From CAYZHV01 sp046541355 (lineage in GTDB: Bacteria; Spirochaetota; Spirochaetia; DSM-27196; Alkalispirochaetaceae): a DNA stretch of 35,182 nucleotides. Position 1 is the first letter of the stretch. Every line of letters starts with the position of its first letter. The position numbers were made by a program, and so were the translations under genes. The stretch covers positions 1-35,182 of the forward strand of contig JBKHDM010000026.1 of the NCBI GenBank assembly GCA_046541355.1, given 5' to 3'. Positions 22,101 through 31,407 of this stretch are shown here, piece after piece. Under the pieces are notes generated by a model. The model was not told the DNA's origin. It saw only the letters and a program-made list of their open reading frames with translations, and made no database searches.

Positions 22101-24596
22101 TTACTCGTCGCTGGAGGCGTCGTCCTCCGGGCTTTCTCCCGGCTCCTCCTCATCGTCCTTAGCCGCCCGGGTTACACTGACCACGTAGTCCGGCTTGTCG
22201 ATGTTAAAGACCCGTACCCCCCGGGCGGGACGGCCCTGAACGGAGATATCTCCCGCCTTGAGGCGGACGGTTGCACCCTGAGAGGTTATCGCCACGAGTT
22301 CGTCATCCTCGTTTACCGCCAGCAGACCGATAACCTCGCCCGTCCGCTCGGCGTTATCCTCATTAAAGGCGTAGGCGATCTGTCCGGTGGTTCCCCGGCC
22401 GTGGGGGGTAAACTGATCGAAGTCGGTCCGCTTTCCGAAGCCGAACTCCGTGAGGAGAAACATCTGCTCCGCGTCCCGGGTCGATACCGCCCCGGCGAGC
22501 TCATCCCCCTTGCGAAGTTTAACTCCCGCCACACCCTGGGAGGCGCGGCCCATGGGACGCACTTCCTCCTCGTTTATGAGCAACCCCCGACCATGCCGGG
22601 TGACGAGAAAGACCGAGTCCCTGCCGCTTGTGAGAAAGGCGGTTACCAGGCTGTCTCCCTCCTTGAGGTTTATCGCTGTGATGCCTCGCTTGCGGGCGTT
22701 GGAGAAGTCGGCGACCTTGCTCTTTTTTACCGTTCCCCCTCTGGTCGCAAAGAAGAGAAAGAGCTCCTCCTCAAAACTCTTGAGGGCGACGACCGAGGCG
22801 ACCTCCTCGTTGGCGGAGATCTCGAGTATCGACTTGATATGGGTACCCTTGGCGGTACGGGCGGCCTCGGGGATCTCATGGACCTTTATCCAGTACGCCT
22901 TTCCCTCGTTGGTAAGAAAGAGAATGTGGTCGTGGGTGCTTCCGATAAAAACGTGCTGGATAAAGTCGTCATCCCGGAGATTACCCGTCGACCGGGATCC
23001 TTTGCCCCCTCGCCCCTGGATCCGGTAGGCGCTGTAGGGGGTCCGTTTTACAAAGCCCCGGTGGGTAATCACCACGACCATGTCCTCTTTCTGGATCAGG
23101 TCTTCGATGTCGATCTGCTCGACCTCGTTGGGAACGACCTCGGTCCGCCGATCGTCGCCGTACTTGTCGGCGATGCCGTTGGTCTCCTCCTTTACCACGT
23201 TGAGGATCTTCTCCTCCGAGGCGAGGAGCGCCTTGAGCTCCTCGATCAGGGCGAGGACCTGCTCGAGCTCATCGATGATCTTCTTTGTCTCGAGGCTCGT
23301 GAGCCGCTGGAGTCGCATGTCGAGGATCGCCTGAGCCTGGATCTCATCGAGGGCGAACCTGCTCATCAGCCGGGTCCTGGCGGTCTCGACGTCCCGGGAA
23401 TCCTTGATCACCTGGATCACCTCGTCGATGTTGTCGAGGGCGATCTTGAGGCCCCGGAGGATGTGGGCACGCTCCTCGGCTTTCCTGAGGTCGTACTTTG
23501 CCCGGCGGATTACCACCTCCCGACGGTGGGCGATAAAGGCCTGGATCATCTCCTTTACGTTGAGGAGTTTCGGCCGGCCGTCGACGAGGGCGAGGGCGTT
23601 GACGTTAAAGTTGACCTGAAGCTGGGTGTTCATAAAGAGCTGATTGAGAATGATCTTCGGACTCACTCCCTTTTTCAGCTCGATCACGATCCGCAGGCCG
23701 TTTCGGTCCGACTCATCCCGGAGGTCACTGATCCCCTCCAACCGCTTGTCCCGGACAAGATCCGCGATCCGGGTGATCATCGTCGCTTTGTTGACCATGT
23801 AGGGGATCTCATGGACAACGATCACATCCCGGCCACTCTTGTGAGATTCGATGGAGAAGCGGGAGCGGACCGTGATTTTTCCCCGGCCGGTCTTGTACGC
23901 CTCCCGGATGCCCCGGGTGCCGTAAATGATACCTCCCGTAGGAAAGTCCGGCGCGGTAATGTGATCCTTTATCAGCTCGTCGATAGTGATGCCCGGGTTG
24001 TCGATCACCGCGGTAATCGCCGAGGCGATCTCCCGGAGATTCTGGGGCGGTATGTTTGTCGCCATACCGACGGCGATGCCGCTCGCCCCGTTGGCAAGGA
24101 GAAAGGGAAAGGCCGCCGGAAGCACAAGGGGCTCCTGGAGGGAGTCGTCGTAGTTCGGCCCGAAATCGACTGTCTCCTTCTTGATGTCCCGAAGCATCTC
24201 CTCGGCGATGGCCTCCATCTTCGCCTCGGTGTACCGCATCGCCGCCGGCGGGTCACCGTCGATGGAGCCAAAGTTACCCTGCCCGTTTACCACGGGGTAG
24301 CGCATACTGAAAGGCTGAGCAAGGCGGACGAGGGCGTCGTAAATGGACTGGTCCCCGTGGGGGTGGGTCTTACCAAGAACGTCCCCGACGATCCGGCCAC
24401 ACTTCTTGAAGGGTGTGTTGGGACGAAGTCCCATTTCGCTCATACCCCAGAGAATGCGCCGGTGCACAGGCTTGAGGCCGTCCCGGACATCCGGCAGGGC
24501 GCGACTCACGATGACCGACATCGCGTAGTTGAGGTAGGACTCCTTCAGCTCGTCCTCGATAGTTACCGGTATTACTCGTCCTCGTTCGTCTGCCAA
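22101..24596 (-). CDS. gyrA: DNA gyrase subunit A
   Basis: Breakage-reunion subunit of gyrase, 831 aa. The catalytic Tyr122 is in AAMRYTEAKM, and the GyrA-box QGRGGKG needed for DNA wrapping (supercoiling) is present in the C-terminal domain, so this is gyrase and not topo IV. The C-terminus is acidic (DDEEEPGESPEDDASSDE). In the quinolone-determining region the sequence is HPHGDQSIYD, so the position equal to E. coli Ser83 is Gln; Asp87 is kept. It is 16 bp downstream of gyrB in the same operon and ends at a strong terminator. Confidence 0.97.
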   Translation of the reverse strand: MADERGRVIPVTIEDELKESYLNYAMSVIVSRALPDVRDGLKPVHRRILWGMSEMGLRPNTPFKKCGRIVGDVLGKTHPHGDQSIYDALVRLAQPFSMRYPVVNGQGNFGSIDGDPPAAMRYTEAKMEAIAEEMLRDIKKETVDFGPNYDDSLQEPLVLPAAFPFLLANGASGIAVGMATNIPPQNLREIASAITAVIDNPGITIDELIKDHITAPDFPTGGIIYGTRGIREAYKTGRGKITVRSRFSIESHKSGRDVIVVHEIPYMVNKATMITRIADLVRDKRLEGISDLRDESDRNGLRIVIELKKGVSPKIILNQLFMNTQLQVNFNVNALALVDGRPKLLNVKEMIQAFIAHRREVVIRRAKYDLRKAEERAHILRGLKIALDNIDEVIQVIKDSRDVETARTRLMSRFALDEIQAQAILDMRLQRLTSLETKKIIDELEQVLALIEELKALLASEEKILNVVKEETNGIADKYGDDRRTEVVPNEVEQIDIEDLIQKEDMVVVITHRGFVKRTPYSAYRIQGRGGKGSRSTGNLRDDDFIQHVFIGSTHDHILFLTNEGKAYWIKVHEIPEAARTAKGTHIKSILEISANEEVASVVALKSFEEELFLFFATRGGTVKKSKVADFSNARKRGITAINLKEGDSLVTAFLTSGRDSVFLVTRHGRGLLINEEEVRPMGRASQGVAGVKLRKGDELAGAVSTRDAEQMFLLTEFGFGKRTDFDQFTPHGRGTTGQIAYAFNEDNAERTGEVIGLLAVNEDDELVAITSQGATVRLKAGDISVQGRPARGVRVFNIDKPDYVVSVTRAAKDDEEEPGESPEDDASSDE

Positions 24597-24612
24597 TCTG
24601 TACTCCGATTAC

Positions 24613-26532
24613 TTACACATCAAGGTTGGACACCGCCAGGGCGTTTTCTTCGATAAACTCCCGGCGGGGGGCAACGTTCTCACCCATGAGGGTGGTAAAG
24701 ATCTCTTCCGCCTCGACGGCGTCTTCCATTCGAATCTGCATGATATTTCGAGTCTCCGGGTTCATCGTCGTCTCCCAGAGCTGGTCAGGGTTCATCTCTC
24801 CGAGCCCTTTGTAGCGCTGCACACTGATCTTGTCGATCGGGATATCCTTGTTCGCCCGCATCTCCTTGAGAACCGCGTCCCGCTCCGCGTCGGTGTAGGA
24901 GTAATGCACCTCTTTGCCGTACCAGATCTTGTAGAGGGGAGGCATGGCGATGTAGACGTGCCCCTTCTCGATCATCTCGGTCATGTAGCGGTAGAAGAAG
25001 GTAAGAAGAAGCGTCCGGATGTGGGATCCGTCGACATCGGCGTCGGCCATGATAATCACTTTGTGGTAACGCAGCTTGCTGAGGTCATACTCCGTCCCCG
25101 CGCCCGCGCCGAGGCTCGCGATAATCGGCTGGAGCTTGTCGTTTGCAAGGACCTTGTCTATCCGGGTCTTTTCCACGTTGAGCATCTTTCCCCAGAGAGC
25201 GAGGATCGCCTGGAACTGACGGTCCCTCCCCTGCTTGGCGCTCCCTCCGGCAGAGTCTCCCTCGACGATATAGATCTCCGACTTTTCAGGGTCCTTTTCC
25301 GTGCAGTCCGCGAGCTTACCCGGAAGTCCGGTGGACTCGAGAAAACTCTTTCTCCTCGTCAGCTCCCGCGCTCTGCGCGCCGCGCTCCGCGCCTTCGCCG
25401 CGAGGACGCACTTCTCCAGAATCTGGTCGATCACTTTTGGATTCTCGTCAAAGAAGTGAACGAGACTCTCGTTGACCTGGCTCTCGACGATCCCCTTTAC
25501 CTCGGAGTTTCCAAGGCGTGCCTTGGTCTGCCCCTCGAACTGCGGGTCCATCACCTTTACCGAGATAACCGCCGTCAGTCCCTCCCGAACGTCGTCACCG
25601 CTCAAGGACTCGTCCATTTTCTTGGCGTGCTTGCTCTTTTTGAGGTAGTCGTTGAGGGTCCGGGTAAGGGCGGACCGGAAACCGGTGAGATGCGTGCCTC
25701 CCTCCCGGGTGTTGATATTGTTGACAAAGGAGAAGAGGGTCTCGTTATAGGTGTCGTTGTAGATCATCGCGATCTCCATATCCACATCTTCCCGATTCGC
25801 CTCAAAGTAGATCGGCTCGCGATGGATCGCGTTCTTGTTCCGGTTGAGGAACTGGACGAACTCTTTGACTCCCCCCTCGAATTTGAAGTCGTGACCCTTC
25901 GGGGTGGGCAACCGGTTGTCGGAGATCACCACCCGTATCCCCTTGTTGAGGAAGGCGAGCTCCCGCAGCCTGTTTGAGAGGGTGTCGAAGCTGAAGTCCT
26001 CTATCTCGAAGATCTGTGAGTCCGGCTTGAAGGTTACCACCGTACCTGTTTTCTCGGTGTCGTCGATTACCCGGACCTCGCTCCTCGGGACGCCGCGATC
26101 GTAGGCCTGGTAGTAGATTTTACCATCCCGGTGGACGTGGACCTCACACCACTCGGACAGAGCGTTAACAACCGATACGCCTACGCCGTGGAGTCCGCCG
26201 GAGACTTTGTAGGTCTCCTTGTCGAACTTGCCGCCGGCGTGGAGACGGGTCATGACGATCTCCAGGGCGCTGAGGTTTTCTCCCGCGTGGAGATCGACGG
26301 GAATACCCCGTCCGTCGTCGACAACCTTTATGACGTTGCCCGGCTCGATGAACACCTGGATAGAACTGCAATGTCCCGCCAGAGCCTCATCGATACTGTT
26401 GTCCACAACTTCGTAGACAAGATGGTGGAGACCCTCGGCACCGGTAGAACCAATGTACATTCCGGGCCGTTTTCGGACAGCTTCCAGACCCTTCAGGATC
26501 TGGATATGCTCTGCAGAATACTGATTAGGCAT
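24613..26532 (-). CDS. gyrB: DNA gyrase subunit B
   Basis: ATPase and metal-binding TOPRIM subunit of gyrase. 639 aa, the short form lacking the ~165-aa insert of enterobacterial GyrB. GHKL motifs: EVVDNSIDEA, DDGRGIP and the GGLHGVGVSVVNAL lid. TOPRIM motifs: EGDSAGGSAKQGR (Asp426) and DADVDGSHIRTLLLTF. The segment normally written PLKGK or PLRGK reads ALWGK, with Trp447 at the position of E. coli Lys447. The coumarin-contact Arg136 is conserved. GAGGT lies before the ATG. Promoter at 26564-26592. Divergent from dnaA. Confidence 0.97.
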   Translation of the reverse strand: MPNQYSAEHIQILKGLEAVRKRPGMYIGSTGAEGLHHLVYEVVDNSIDEALAGHCSSIQVFIEPGNVIKVVDDGRGIPVDLHAGENLSALEIVMTRLHAGGKFDKETYKVSGGLHGVGVSVVNALSEWCEVHVHRDGKIYYQAYDRGVPRSEVRVIDDTEKTGTVVTFKPDSQIFEIEDFSFDTLSNRLRELAFLNKGIRVVISDNRLPTPKGHDFKFEGGVKEFVQFLNRNKNAIHREPIYFEANREDVDMEIAMIYNDTYNETLFSFVNNINTREGGTHLTGFRSALTRTLNDYLKKSKHAKKMDESLSGDDVREGLTAVISVKVMDPQFEGQTKARLGNSEVKGIVESQVNESLVHFFDENPKVIDQILEKCVLAAKARSAARRARELTRRKSFLESTGLPGKLADCTEKDPEKSEIYIVEGDSAGGSAKQGRDRQFQAILALWGKMLNVEKTRIDKVLANDKLQPIIASLGAGAGTEYDLSKLRYHKVIIMADADVDGSHIRTLLLTFFYRYMTEMIEKGHVYIAMPPLYKIWYGKEVHYSYTDAERDAVLKEMRANKDIPIDKISVQRYKGLGEMNPDQLWETTMNPETRNIMQIRMEDAVEAEEIFTTLMGENVAPRREFIEENALAVSNLDV

Positions 26533-26563
26533 GCACGGGACCTCAATTCATGGAAGTCTGCAT

Positions 26564-26592
26564 ATTATAAGGAAATAGACCCTTCTAGTAAA
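26564..26592 (-). promoter_or_regulatory. Predicted gyrB-gyrA promoter
   Basis: On the minus strand TTTACT (26587-26592) and a perfect TATAAT (26564-26569), 17 bp apart, about 31 bp before the gyrB ATG. Confidence 0.7.
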
Positions 26593-26670
26593 GCTGCGCC
26601 GCCCCCGGGACGAGGCAAGGGGATGAGAAAGGTCGAATCCAAAACATCCAATACAATTTTGTGGACACTT

Positions 26671-26679
26671 TGTGGATAT
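26671..26679 (-). promoter_or_regulatory. DnaA box (one mismatch)
   Basis: TGTGGATAT on the plus strand, one mismatch from the complement of TTATCCACA. Confidence 0.55.
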
Positions 26680-26874
26680 CCTCGGGATAACTACGCCTCC
26701 TGCGGTGCACTAGCTGTGCAGAGGGTGTGGGTCATGCTGCGGGTGAGAAAAATATCGATCTGTTCCCGGGAAATTACCGCGTCACGGGTAGAATTATCCC
26801 CTGTTCATGGTAAAATGGGATTTTGCGCTACTGACTCTTTACAAACTGCAGTTCCCTGGGGGGGGAGAACACTA

Positions 26875-26883
26875 TGTGGATAA
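26875..26883 (-). promoter_or_regulatory. DnaA box (perfect consensus)
   Basis: TGTGGATAA on the plus strand is the exact complement of TTATCCACA. It is part of the 18-bp element CTATGTGGATAACTTGTG (26872-26889), 20 nt before the dnaA ATG, which recurs before gcvH. A position so close to the start suits dnaA autoregulation. Confidence 0.75.
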
Positions 26884-26909
26884 CTTGTGTATAAATTGAG
26901 GTTCAAACC

Positions 26910-28352
26910 ATGGACAACTGGGACTACGGCGTTTTCTGGGAGGAGGCGATCAAACAGATACGTCAGGAGGTCTCCGAGCAGGAGTACAGTATGTGGTTCA
27001 ACCAGATTCAGTACTCCCGGTCGGAGGAACAGCAGATTATCGTTACCGTTCCCTCCTCATTCTATCGGGATCAGGTAAGGCAGCGCTATCTCGCCCTTAT
27101 CGAAAACAAGCTGATCGATCTGTCCGGTACGGCGATCAAGCTGAGCTTCGAGGTTTCCCGTAACGGAAGCTCCCCGGGCGCCTCGGGCAACGGTCACAAG
27201 CCCCACGCCGAGACCATCACCGGGGAGGGTGGAACCAGGGGCGGTACTTCCCGGGCGAAACGGTCGCCGGCCGCCGCCACCGTCTCCCCGAGCAAGCCGG
27301 AGAAGGGCGACCACGCCCCGGGGTTGAGCCGGGAGTACACCTTCGAGAACTTCGTCGTCGGGGATAACAACCGTTTTGCCGCAAACGCGGCGATGGCAAT
27401 CGCCAAGAATCCCGGAACCACCTACAACCCGTGCCTCATCTACGGTGGTGTCGGGCTCGGCAAGACCCACCTGCTCCAGTCGATCGGCAATCGGGCGTAC
27501 CTCGATTTCGACGATCTGAAGATTGTCTATGTCACCGCCGAGGACTTTACAAACGAGTTCATCCGTTCCATCCAGGAGAACAAGACCCACCTGTTCAAGA
27601 ACAAGTATCGTCGGGCGGATGTTCTCCTTATTGACGATATTCACTTTCTCCAGAAGAAGCACGAGACACAGGAAGAGCTCTTTCACACCTTTAACGCCCT
27701 GTTCGACGCAAAGAAGCAGATGGTCTTTACCTCCGACCGTCCGGTAACAGAGATAAAGGACATAACCGAGCGGCTTCAGAACCGCTTTACCCGGGGACTT
27801 ACCGTCGACCTCCAGCCACCAAAAATCGAGACGGCGATCGCGATCCTCAAAAAGAAGGTGGAACATGCAAAGGTGGTGATCCCCGACGAGGTTATCAACC
27901 TGATCTGCAGCAAGGTAACCACCAACGTCCGGGATCTCGAGGCAGCGCTCACCCGAATCATCGCCTACGCGGACCTGGTAAACAAGGATGTCACCGTTGA
28001 CGTCGCCCAGCGACAGCTCAAGGACTTTTTCGCCTCTCCCGTGCAGAACAACATCACCGTAGACATTATCCAGCGCACCGTGGCGGACTACTTCAACCTC
28101 TCCAGTGGAGAGCTCAAAGGCAAGAAACGGACCCGGGCGGTCGCCTTTCCCCGACAGCTGGCGATGTACATAACCCGGGAGATAACCGAGGCGTCGATGA
28201 CCGACATCGGCCTCGAGTTCGGCGGTCGGGATCACACCACGGTAATGCACGCCTGTCAGCGGATCGAGAGCAGGATGCGCAGCGACCCGACCCTGGAAAA
28301 CGTGATTCAGACACTGATTCGCAGGATAAAGGACGCCGGCAGCAAAGCGTAG
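26910..28352 (+). CDS. dnaA: Chromosomal replication initiator DnaA
   Basis: AAA+ initiator that binds DnaA boxes and opens oriC. 480 aa: domain I (1-85), a poorly conserved Gly/Ser/Ala/Pro linker (about 86-140), AAA+ domain III with Walker A GGVGLGKTHLLQS (from residue 179), Walker B LLIDDIHFL and sensor RFTRGL, and domain IV with the DNA-binding signature FGGRDHTTVMHAC. The ATG follows TTGAGG at about 8 nt. A DnaA box sits immediately upstream, which points to autoregulation. Confidence 0.98.
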   Translation: MDNWDYGVFWEEAIKQIRQEVSEQEYSMWFNQIQYSRSEEQQIIVTVPSSFYRDQVRQRYLALIENKLIDLSGTAIKLSFEVSRNGSSPGASGNGHKPHAETITGEGGTRGGTSRAKRSPAAATVSPSKPEKGDHAPGLSREYTFENFVVGDNNRFAANAAMAIAKNPGTTYNPCLIYGGVGLGKTHLLQSIGNRAYLDFDDLKIVYVTAEDFTNEFIRSIQENKTHLFKNKYRRADVLLIDDIHFLQKKHETQEELFHTFNALFDAKKQMVFTSDRPVTEIKDITERLQNRFTRGLTVDLQPPKIETAIAILKKKVEHAKVVIPDEVINLICSKVTTNVRDLEAALTRIIAYADLVNKDVTVDVAQRQLKDFFASPVQNNITVDIIQRTVADYFNLSSGELKGKKRTRAVAFPRQLAMYITREITEASMTDIGLEFGGRDHTTVMHACQRIESRMRSDPTLENVIQTLIRRIKDAGSKA

Positions 28353-28606
28353 GAAGGACAAAGAGGAGCGCTCCTGAGCTCTGATAAGCTGTTAGTTGAG
28401 GGTGGACAACCTCACCGGAGGTCGGGACAACCCATGGGCTTCTGTACGCAGCTGTGGATATGTGATTAAATGCGGGATAACAAAAACGGGTTGTTAGACG
28501 GCATAAGATCTGCCGTCAAAAGAGAATAGGACGGTTTTCCACATATCCCGGGAGCCTACTACTGTTACTTCTTATAGGTATATATAAGAGATAAGGAGAA
28601 GAGAGC
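28353..28606. other. dnaA-dnaN intergenic region with DnaA boxes
   Basis: 254 bp without a gene. It holds one-mismatch DnaA boxes at 28453-28461 (TGTGGATAT) and 28535-28543 (TTTTCCACA), and an AT-rich stretch at about 28560-28592 that could serve as a DNA unwinding element or as the dnaN promoter. AAGGAG precedes the dnaN GTG. Confidence 0.55.
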
Positions 28607-29710
28607 GTGAAGTTCATCATCGAACGGGACCTTATCATCAAGGAGATTCAGGTTGCCCAGGAGATAATCTCCTCGAGGACCAACATGTCTATCCTTTCAA
28701 ACGTCCTTCTCGACGCCCGGGAGAATGAGCTTCTCATTCGGGCTACGGACCTGAAGGTCTCCTTCGAGACGACCGTCGCGGTGGACGTGCAGGAGCAGGG
28801 CACAACAACCGTCTTCTGCGACAAGTTTCTCGGCATACTCCGCACCCTGCCTTCCGGCGAGATCGAGTTCGAGCAGAAAAGCGGAGACAACTTTGTCATC
28901 CGCCCGATGTTCAAGAAGATCGACTTCCGCCTCAAGAGCATCGCCGCGGACAAATATCCGGAGATCCAGGTTGCCGCGGATGAGTCCTACTTCGACGTCC
29001 CCCAGGAAGATCTTATCGAGATGATCTCCCAGACGGTTTTTGCCGTTTCCGACGACGAGACCCGCTACTTCATGAACGGCGTCTACCTCGAGCAGCTCGA
29101 GCAGAGCCTCGTCATGGTTGCCACCGACGGCCGGCGGCTGAGTTATATCAACAAGGAGCTTAAGAGCACTCCCCCGGGCTTTAACGGCGTTATCATTCCT
29201 CCAAAGGTGCTGACCCTCGTAAGAAAGCTCGCAAGCGGCGAGGGGCCTTTCTCGATCGCCGTGACGGACAAGCACGTCTTTTTCCGCTTCGACAACAAGC
29301 GTCTCTCCTCCGCCCTGATCGAGGGACAGTTTCCCAACTACCAGCGGGTCATCCCGGAGAGCCAGGAGCATGAGCTTGTCATCAAGAAGGGTGAGCTCGA
29401 GGAGGCGCTCAAGCGTGTCTCCCTCCTGGTGGAAAAGTCCAGACGGATCTACCTCAACCTCTCCCAGGATTACATGGAGCTCAAGAGCGAGGAGACCGAA
29501 ATCGGTATCGCCAGTGAGGAGATCGGCTGCACCTACCAGGGACCGGAGGTGACGATCGCGCTCAACTACCTCTACCTCGTCGAGCCGCTGCGGGTGATCG
29601 ACTCGGAGCAGATATCCTTCAACTTTACCGAGCCGAACAAGGCGATTACGATCTACAGCATACCCAAGGAGCACTACTTCCATATCGTGATGCCGATGCA
29701 ACTCGACTAG
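28607..29710 (+). CDS. dnaN: DNA polymerase III beta sliding clamp
   Basis: Ring-shaped processivity clamp of the replicase. 367 aa, normal length, with three similar clamp domains. Recognisable segments include SNVLLDARENELLIRATDLKVSFE, the DDETRYFMNGVYLE domain 2 start, VATDGRRLSY, the FPNYQRVIP strand and a C-terminal YHIVMPMQL ending typical of the peptide-binding pocket edge. The start is GTG, chosen because AAGGAG lies about 9 nt upstream. It is followed one base later by recF. Confidence 0.97.
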   Translation: MKFIIERDLIIKEIQVAQEIISSRTNMSILSNVLLDARENELLIRATDLKVSFETTVAVDVQEQGTTTVFCDKFLGILRTLPSGEIEFEQKSGDNFVIRPMFKKIDFRLKSIAADKYPEIQVAADESYFDVPQEDLIEMISQTVFAVSDDETRYFMNGVYLEQLEQSLVMVATDGRRLSYINKELKSTPPGFNGVIIPPKVLTLVRKLASGEGPFSIAVTDKHVFFRFDNKRLSSALIEGQFPNYQRVIPESQEHELVIKKGELEEALKRVSLLVEKSRRIYLNLSQDYMELKSEETEIGIASEEIGCTYQGPEVTIALNYLYLVEPLRVIDSEQISFNFTEPNKAITIYSIPKEHYFHIVMPMQLD

Positions 29711-29711
29711 C

Positions 29712-30836
29712 GTGGGCTTTGAGGATGTAACGGTCTACCGGTTTCGAAATCTCGAGGACCAGCGGGTCGATACAAACGCCCGGGAGCTGTTTCTCGTCGG
29801 GGAGAACGGCATGGGTAAAACCAACTTTCTCGAGGCGATCTACTACCTCTCCTACGCCTCGAGTTTCCGTACCCGCCGGGATGAGCAGATCCTTCGTCAC
29901 GGGAGTGATGAGATGGCCGTCAGGGGCACCCTGCTTCGGGATGGTAAGCGACGCAGCCTCTCCTGCAAGAGTCGGGACCGGAAAAAGGAGATCGAGCTTG
30001 ACGGAAAGAAGGTGGATGACCGCAAGGAGCTGATCCAGGTGATGCCCTGCGTCGTTTTCTGTCACGACGACATCGACTTTGTAAAAGGCGCCCCAGAGAT
30101 GCAGCGCTACTTTCTCGACCAGACCTTGAGCATGTACAACCCGCTGTTTATCGACGACATGCGGCGATACCGGCGGATCCTCAAGAGCAGGAATCTCGCC
30201 CTCAGAGGTGGCCGGCAAAGCGTGCTTCCCGTCTACGACGAGCAGCTCGCCGAGGCGGGAGTCCACCTCCAGGAGAACCGCCGGGTGGCGGTCGAGGCGT
30301 TCAACCGCACCTTTTCCGCCCTCTTCAGGGAGGTAAGCGGCCTCGATACTCCCCTCTCCCTCCTCTACCGTCCCTCCTGGCGCGGGGTACAAGGCGCGGA
30401 CGGGCGCGGGGCGCCGAGGGATCAGACCCCGAGTCGACAGCGGGTCCTCGAGACCCTTTTCGAGCGTCGGGAGCAGGATAACTACTTTCGCACCACCACC
30501 AGCGGACCGCACCGGGACAAGTTCCGCTTTGATTTTGGAGGAAAGGACTTTACCGAGGTCGGCTCCACCGGACAGCTTCGCCTCGTCTCCCTCATCCTTC
30601 GGGTCGCCCAGGCGACCTTCTACCGGGAGCAGACCGGGCGATCACCGTTGCTTCTCTTTGACGACGTGCTCCTCGAGCTCGACCCGGAACGGCGAAACCG
30701 CTTTTTTGCCGCCCTTCCGGAGTATGAGCAGGCGTTCTTTACCTTCTTGCCTGACGAGCAGTATGAGCGTTACCGTGGAGAGCAGACGCTTCTCTATCGG
30801 GTACGGGACGGCAAGCTCCAACGGGAGGCAGTGTGA
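29712..30836 (+). CDS. recF: DNA replication and repair protein RecF
   Basis: SMC/ABC-like ATPase that binds gapped DNA and, with RecR and RecO, helps load RecA. 374 aa, with Walker A GENGMGKTN (30-38), the YYLSYASSFRT segment, signature-like STGQLRLVSLILRVAQ and Walker B LLLFDDVLLELDPERR. The GTG start is 1 bp after the dnaN stop and has no strong Shine-Dalgarno, so translation is probably coupled to dnaN. It overlaps the DUF721 gene by 4 bp. Confidence 0.96.
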   Translation: MGFEDVTVYRFRNLEDQRVDTNARELFLVGENGMGKTNFLEAIYYLSYASSFRTRRDEQILRHGSDEMAVRGTLLRDGKRRSLSCKSRDRKKEIELDGKKVDDRKELIQVMPCVVFCHDDIDFVKGAPEMQRYFLDQTLSMYNPLFIDDMRRYRRILKSRNLALRGGRQSVLPVYDEQLAEAGVHLQENRRVAVEAFNRTFSALFREVSGLDTPLSLLYRPSWRGVQGADGRGAPRDQTPSRQRVLETLFERREQDNYFRTTTSGPHRDKFRFDFGGKDFTEVGSTGQLRLVSLILRVAQATFYREQTGRSPLLLFDDVLLELDPERRNRFFAALPEYEQAFFTFLPDEQYERYRGEQTLLYRVRDGKLQREAV

Positions 30837-31336
30837 AGCGGGCGGGAAATCTCCTGGGCGCCTTTTTTAAAGGCAACAACATCGAGGACTCCAACGGTTA
30901 TGTCGACTTCTTTCAGAGCTGGCAGCAGATCGTCGGGGTCGACCTGGCGGCTCATTCCGACGCGGTGGACATCCGAAACGGCGCCCTGGTTGTTGAGGTT
31001 GACCACCCCGGCTGGATGCAGAAGCTGCATATGCAGCGGGACCGTATCCTCACCGAGGTAAACCGGCGCTACCCGAATCTCGGAATCCGGAATCTTCACT
31101 TCCTCCTCGTCGAACCCGGGGCCCCCGCCTCCCGGGAGCAGCGAGAGGCGCCACGCCCCGCCGCGGGAGAGCCGGAGCCGCTCGCGCCTCAGCAGCAGCA
31201 GCAGGAGCAACCAGAGCGCAGTCGTACCGAGCGCGAGGCCCTCGGAAAGATCGGCAGTGAGCGGCTGCGGGAGCGGCTAACCTCCCTCGGAGAGCAGATC
31301 CGCCGGCGGGAGCAGGAAGGGGAAGAGGAAGATTGA
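30833..31336 (+). CDS. DUF721 protein, DciA-like helicase operator
   Basis: A 167-aa protein. The N-terminal ~90 residues match the DUF721 pattern (WQQIVGVDLAAHSDAVDIRNGALVVEVDHPGWMQKLHMQRDRILTEVNRRYPNLGIRNLHF). DUF721 includes DciA, which interacts with the replicative helicase DnaB in bacteria that lack DnaC/DnaI, so a role in helicase loading fits its place after dnaA-dnaN-recF. The C-terminal half is charged and low-complexity, with a run of glutamines. The GTG start overlaps the recF stop (GTGA). Confidence 0.82.
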   Translation: MKRAGNLLGAFFKGNNIEDSNGYVDFFQSWQQIVGVDLAAHSDAVDIRNGALVVEVDHPGWMQKLHMQRDRILTEVNRRYPNLGIRNLHFLLVEPGAPASREQREAPRPAAGEPEPLAPQQQQQEQPERSRTEREALGKIGSERLRERLTSLGEQIRRREQEGEEED

Positions 31337-31361
31337 CCACCGCAGGGCATATCCGTATACT
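31333..31361 (+). promoter_or_regulatory. Predicted rpmH-rnpA promoter
   Basis: TTGACC (31333-31338) and TATACT (31356-31361), 17 bp apart. The -35 overlaps the stop codon of the DUF721 gene. The predicted start is about 40 nt before rpmH. Confidence 0.65.
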
Positions 31362-31407
31362 GTGCAACCACTTTTTATACTGACCCCAGATCTGTGAGGA
31401 GAGCAGA

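Larger units (their letters stand above)
26533..26909. other. Probable chromosomal replication origin (oriC), gyrB-dnaA intergenic region
   Basis: A 377-bp non-coding stretch, AT-richer than its surroundings, between divergent gyrB and dnaA. It contains one perfect DnaA box (26875-26883), a one-mismatch box (26671-26679) and weaker relatives (TGTGGACAC at 26660-26668, TTATCCCCT at 26794-26802). Strand organisation flips here: gyrBA leftward, dnaA-dnaN-recF rightward. The dnaA-dnaN gap may contribute too. No strand-skew calculation was done. Confidence 0.65.

Noticed and set aside
22401..24656. Long open frame antisense to gyrA (about 750 codons)
   Set aside because: High GC makes long antisense frames common. 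The opposite strand encodes an unmistakable GyrA, and the antisense translation has no recognisable domain.
26080..26150. Loss of the coumarin-contact arginine in GyrB
   Set aside because: At first the Tyr-Tyr after DGKI seemed to replace it, but counting shows Arg136 is the Arg in HRDGK and is conserved.
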